Source of the DNA: Meconema thalassinum
Lineage: Eukaryota; Arthropoda; Insecta; Orthoptera; Tettigoniidae
DNA length: 64,000 nucleotides
Assembly: GCA_946902985.2 (NCBI GenBank)
Contig: OX336393.1
Location: forward strand, 360,574,779 to 360,638,778
Reading direction: 5' to 3'
The notes under the pieces are model-generated. The model made no database searches, was not told the DNA's origin, and saw only the letters and a list, made by a program, of their open reading frames with translations. Position numbers and translations under genes: made by a program. Positions 63,530 to 64,000 of this stretch are shown here, piece after piece; positions within the stretch are counted from its first letter, which is position 1; each line of letters begins with the position of its first letter.

Positions 63530-63865
63530 TGAATGAAAATCCACTGCCTGCTTCCAGTCTCCGACCGGGTCAGGAATGGAATGAATGAAGCCCCCATCTA
63601 GCGGCGAGGATATGAACTGTGCCGGCTGCCGAGGCCTGACGCTCTCCTCTGGGGCGATGATTAAATGAATGAGCGATTGAATGAAATGATAGTGGAGAGT
63701 GTTGCTGGAATGAAATGTTGACAGGGAAAATCGGAGTACCCGGAGAAAAACCCGTCTGCCTCCGTTTTGTCCAGCACAGATCTCACATGGAGTGACCGGG
63801 ATTAGAACCACGGACCCAGCGGTGAGAGGCCGGCGTGCTGCCGCCTGAGCCACGGAGGCTTACAA
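63530..63865 (-). mobile_element. tRNA-derived SINE (family H), minus strand
   Basis: Complement of the 29.16-kb copy. On the minus strand: GCCTCCGTGGCTCAGGCGG, box B GGTTCTAATCCC, CTCCATGTGAGATCTGTGCT, TATCCTCGCCGCTAGATGGG. Box A is better preserved than in the plus copy. The 110-codon minus ORF is SINE translation. Confidence 0.88.
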
Positions 63866-64000
63866 TTAAAAAAACATATTTGTTGTAATTATGTGTATAT
63901 CAAACATATTCAAATAAAATAAAAATACATTATAATGTTTGATAGATTAAAGTCTACTAGGTAACTCATGCGGTGTAAGTACGGATTGTTCTAATCCCGT
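63866..64000. other. AT-rich end of window
   Basis: Nothing recognised. Confidence 0.4.

Overview
The window looks like repeat-dominated nuclear DNA of a large arthropod genome, probably an insect. The signs are many tRNA-derived SINE families, arthropod-type LINEs, two 1,322-bp mariner copies, a hAT element, a Polinton-like DNA polymerase gene, abundant (AAT)n/(CA)n/(GTCT)n microsatellites and AT-rich spacers. No intact host gene, rRNA or functional tRNA was recognised. The exact species cannot be told from the sequence.

Layout. 1-7.6 kb: a giant palindrome of degenerate tandem repeats that reaches the first base of the window, followed by a minus-strand zinc finger + family-B DNA polymerase gene (1754-5672). 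The gene is nearly complete, broken by one stop codon and one frameshift. GTCC-type tandem repeats like those in the palindrome recur at 7.37-7.59 kb, so this may be one compact self-replicating element. 7.7-10.05 kb: three diverged ~0.5-kb units and a Helitron-like 3' end (CTAGT|T). 10-16.5 kb: SINE copies in AT-rich non-coding DNA. 16.5-27.2 kb: fragments of one endonuclease/RT LINE family around a near-complete copy (21.1-24.15 kb), plus a different, 5'-truncated LINE with a clear 14-bp target-site duplication (18.57-19.41 kb). 27.7-39.4 kb: dispersed non-autonomous repeats, a SINE, mariner copy 1 (33.81-35.13 kb) and an RTE-type LINE tail. 39.7-45.7 kb: two copies of one repeat, the second interrupted by a hAT element with perfect 8-bp target duplications (42.66-45.34 kb). 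46-51.4 kb: a 171-bp direct duplication, a tRNA-like remnant, mariner copy 2 nested in a pogo-like MITE, and a near-perfect foldback between inverted repeats. 51.5-64 kb: SINEs, LINE tails, a strong hairpin, a piggyBac-like first exon ending in a splice-donor consensus, and a plus-strand copy of the LINE tail.

The genes do not act together as a host pathway. They are layers of selfish elements, each encoding its own copying machinery (protein-primed-type polymerase, DDE transposases, target-primed reverse transcriptases), with SINEs and MITEs that presumably borrow that machinery. Most frames are decayed by a few stops or frameshifts; several stops fit CpG decay (CGA to TGA).

The most interesting items are the PolB element with its palindrome, the hammerhead-like GATGAT-stem-GAAAC motif seen at four places, the cleanly bounded hAT and mariner copies, and the hairpin repeats.
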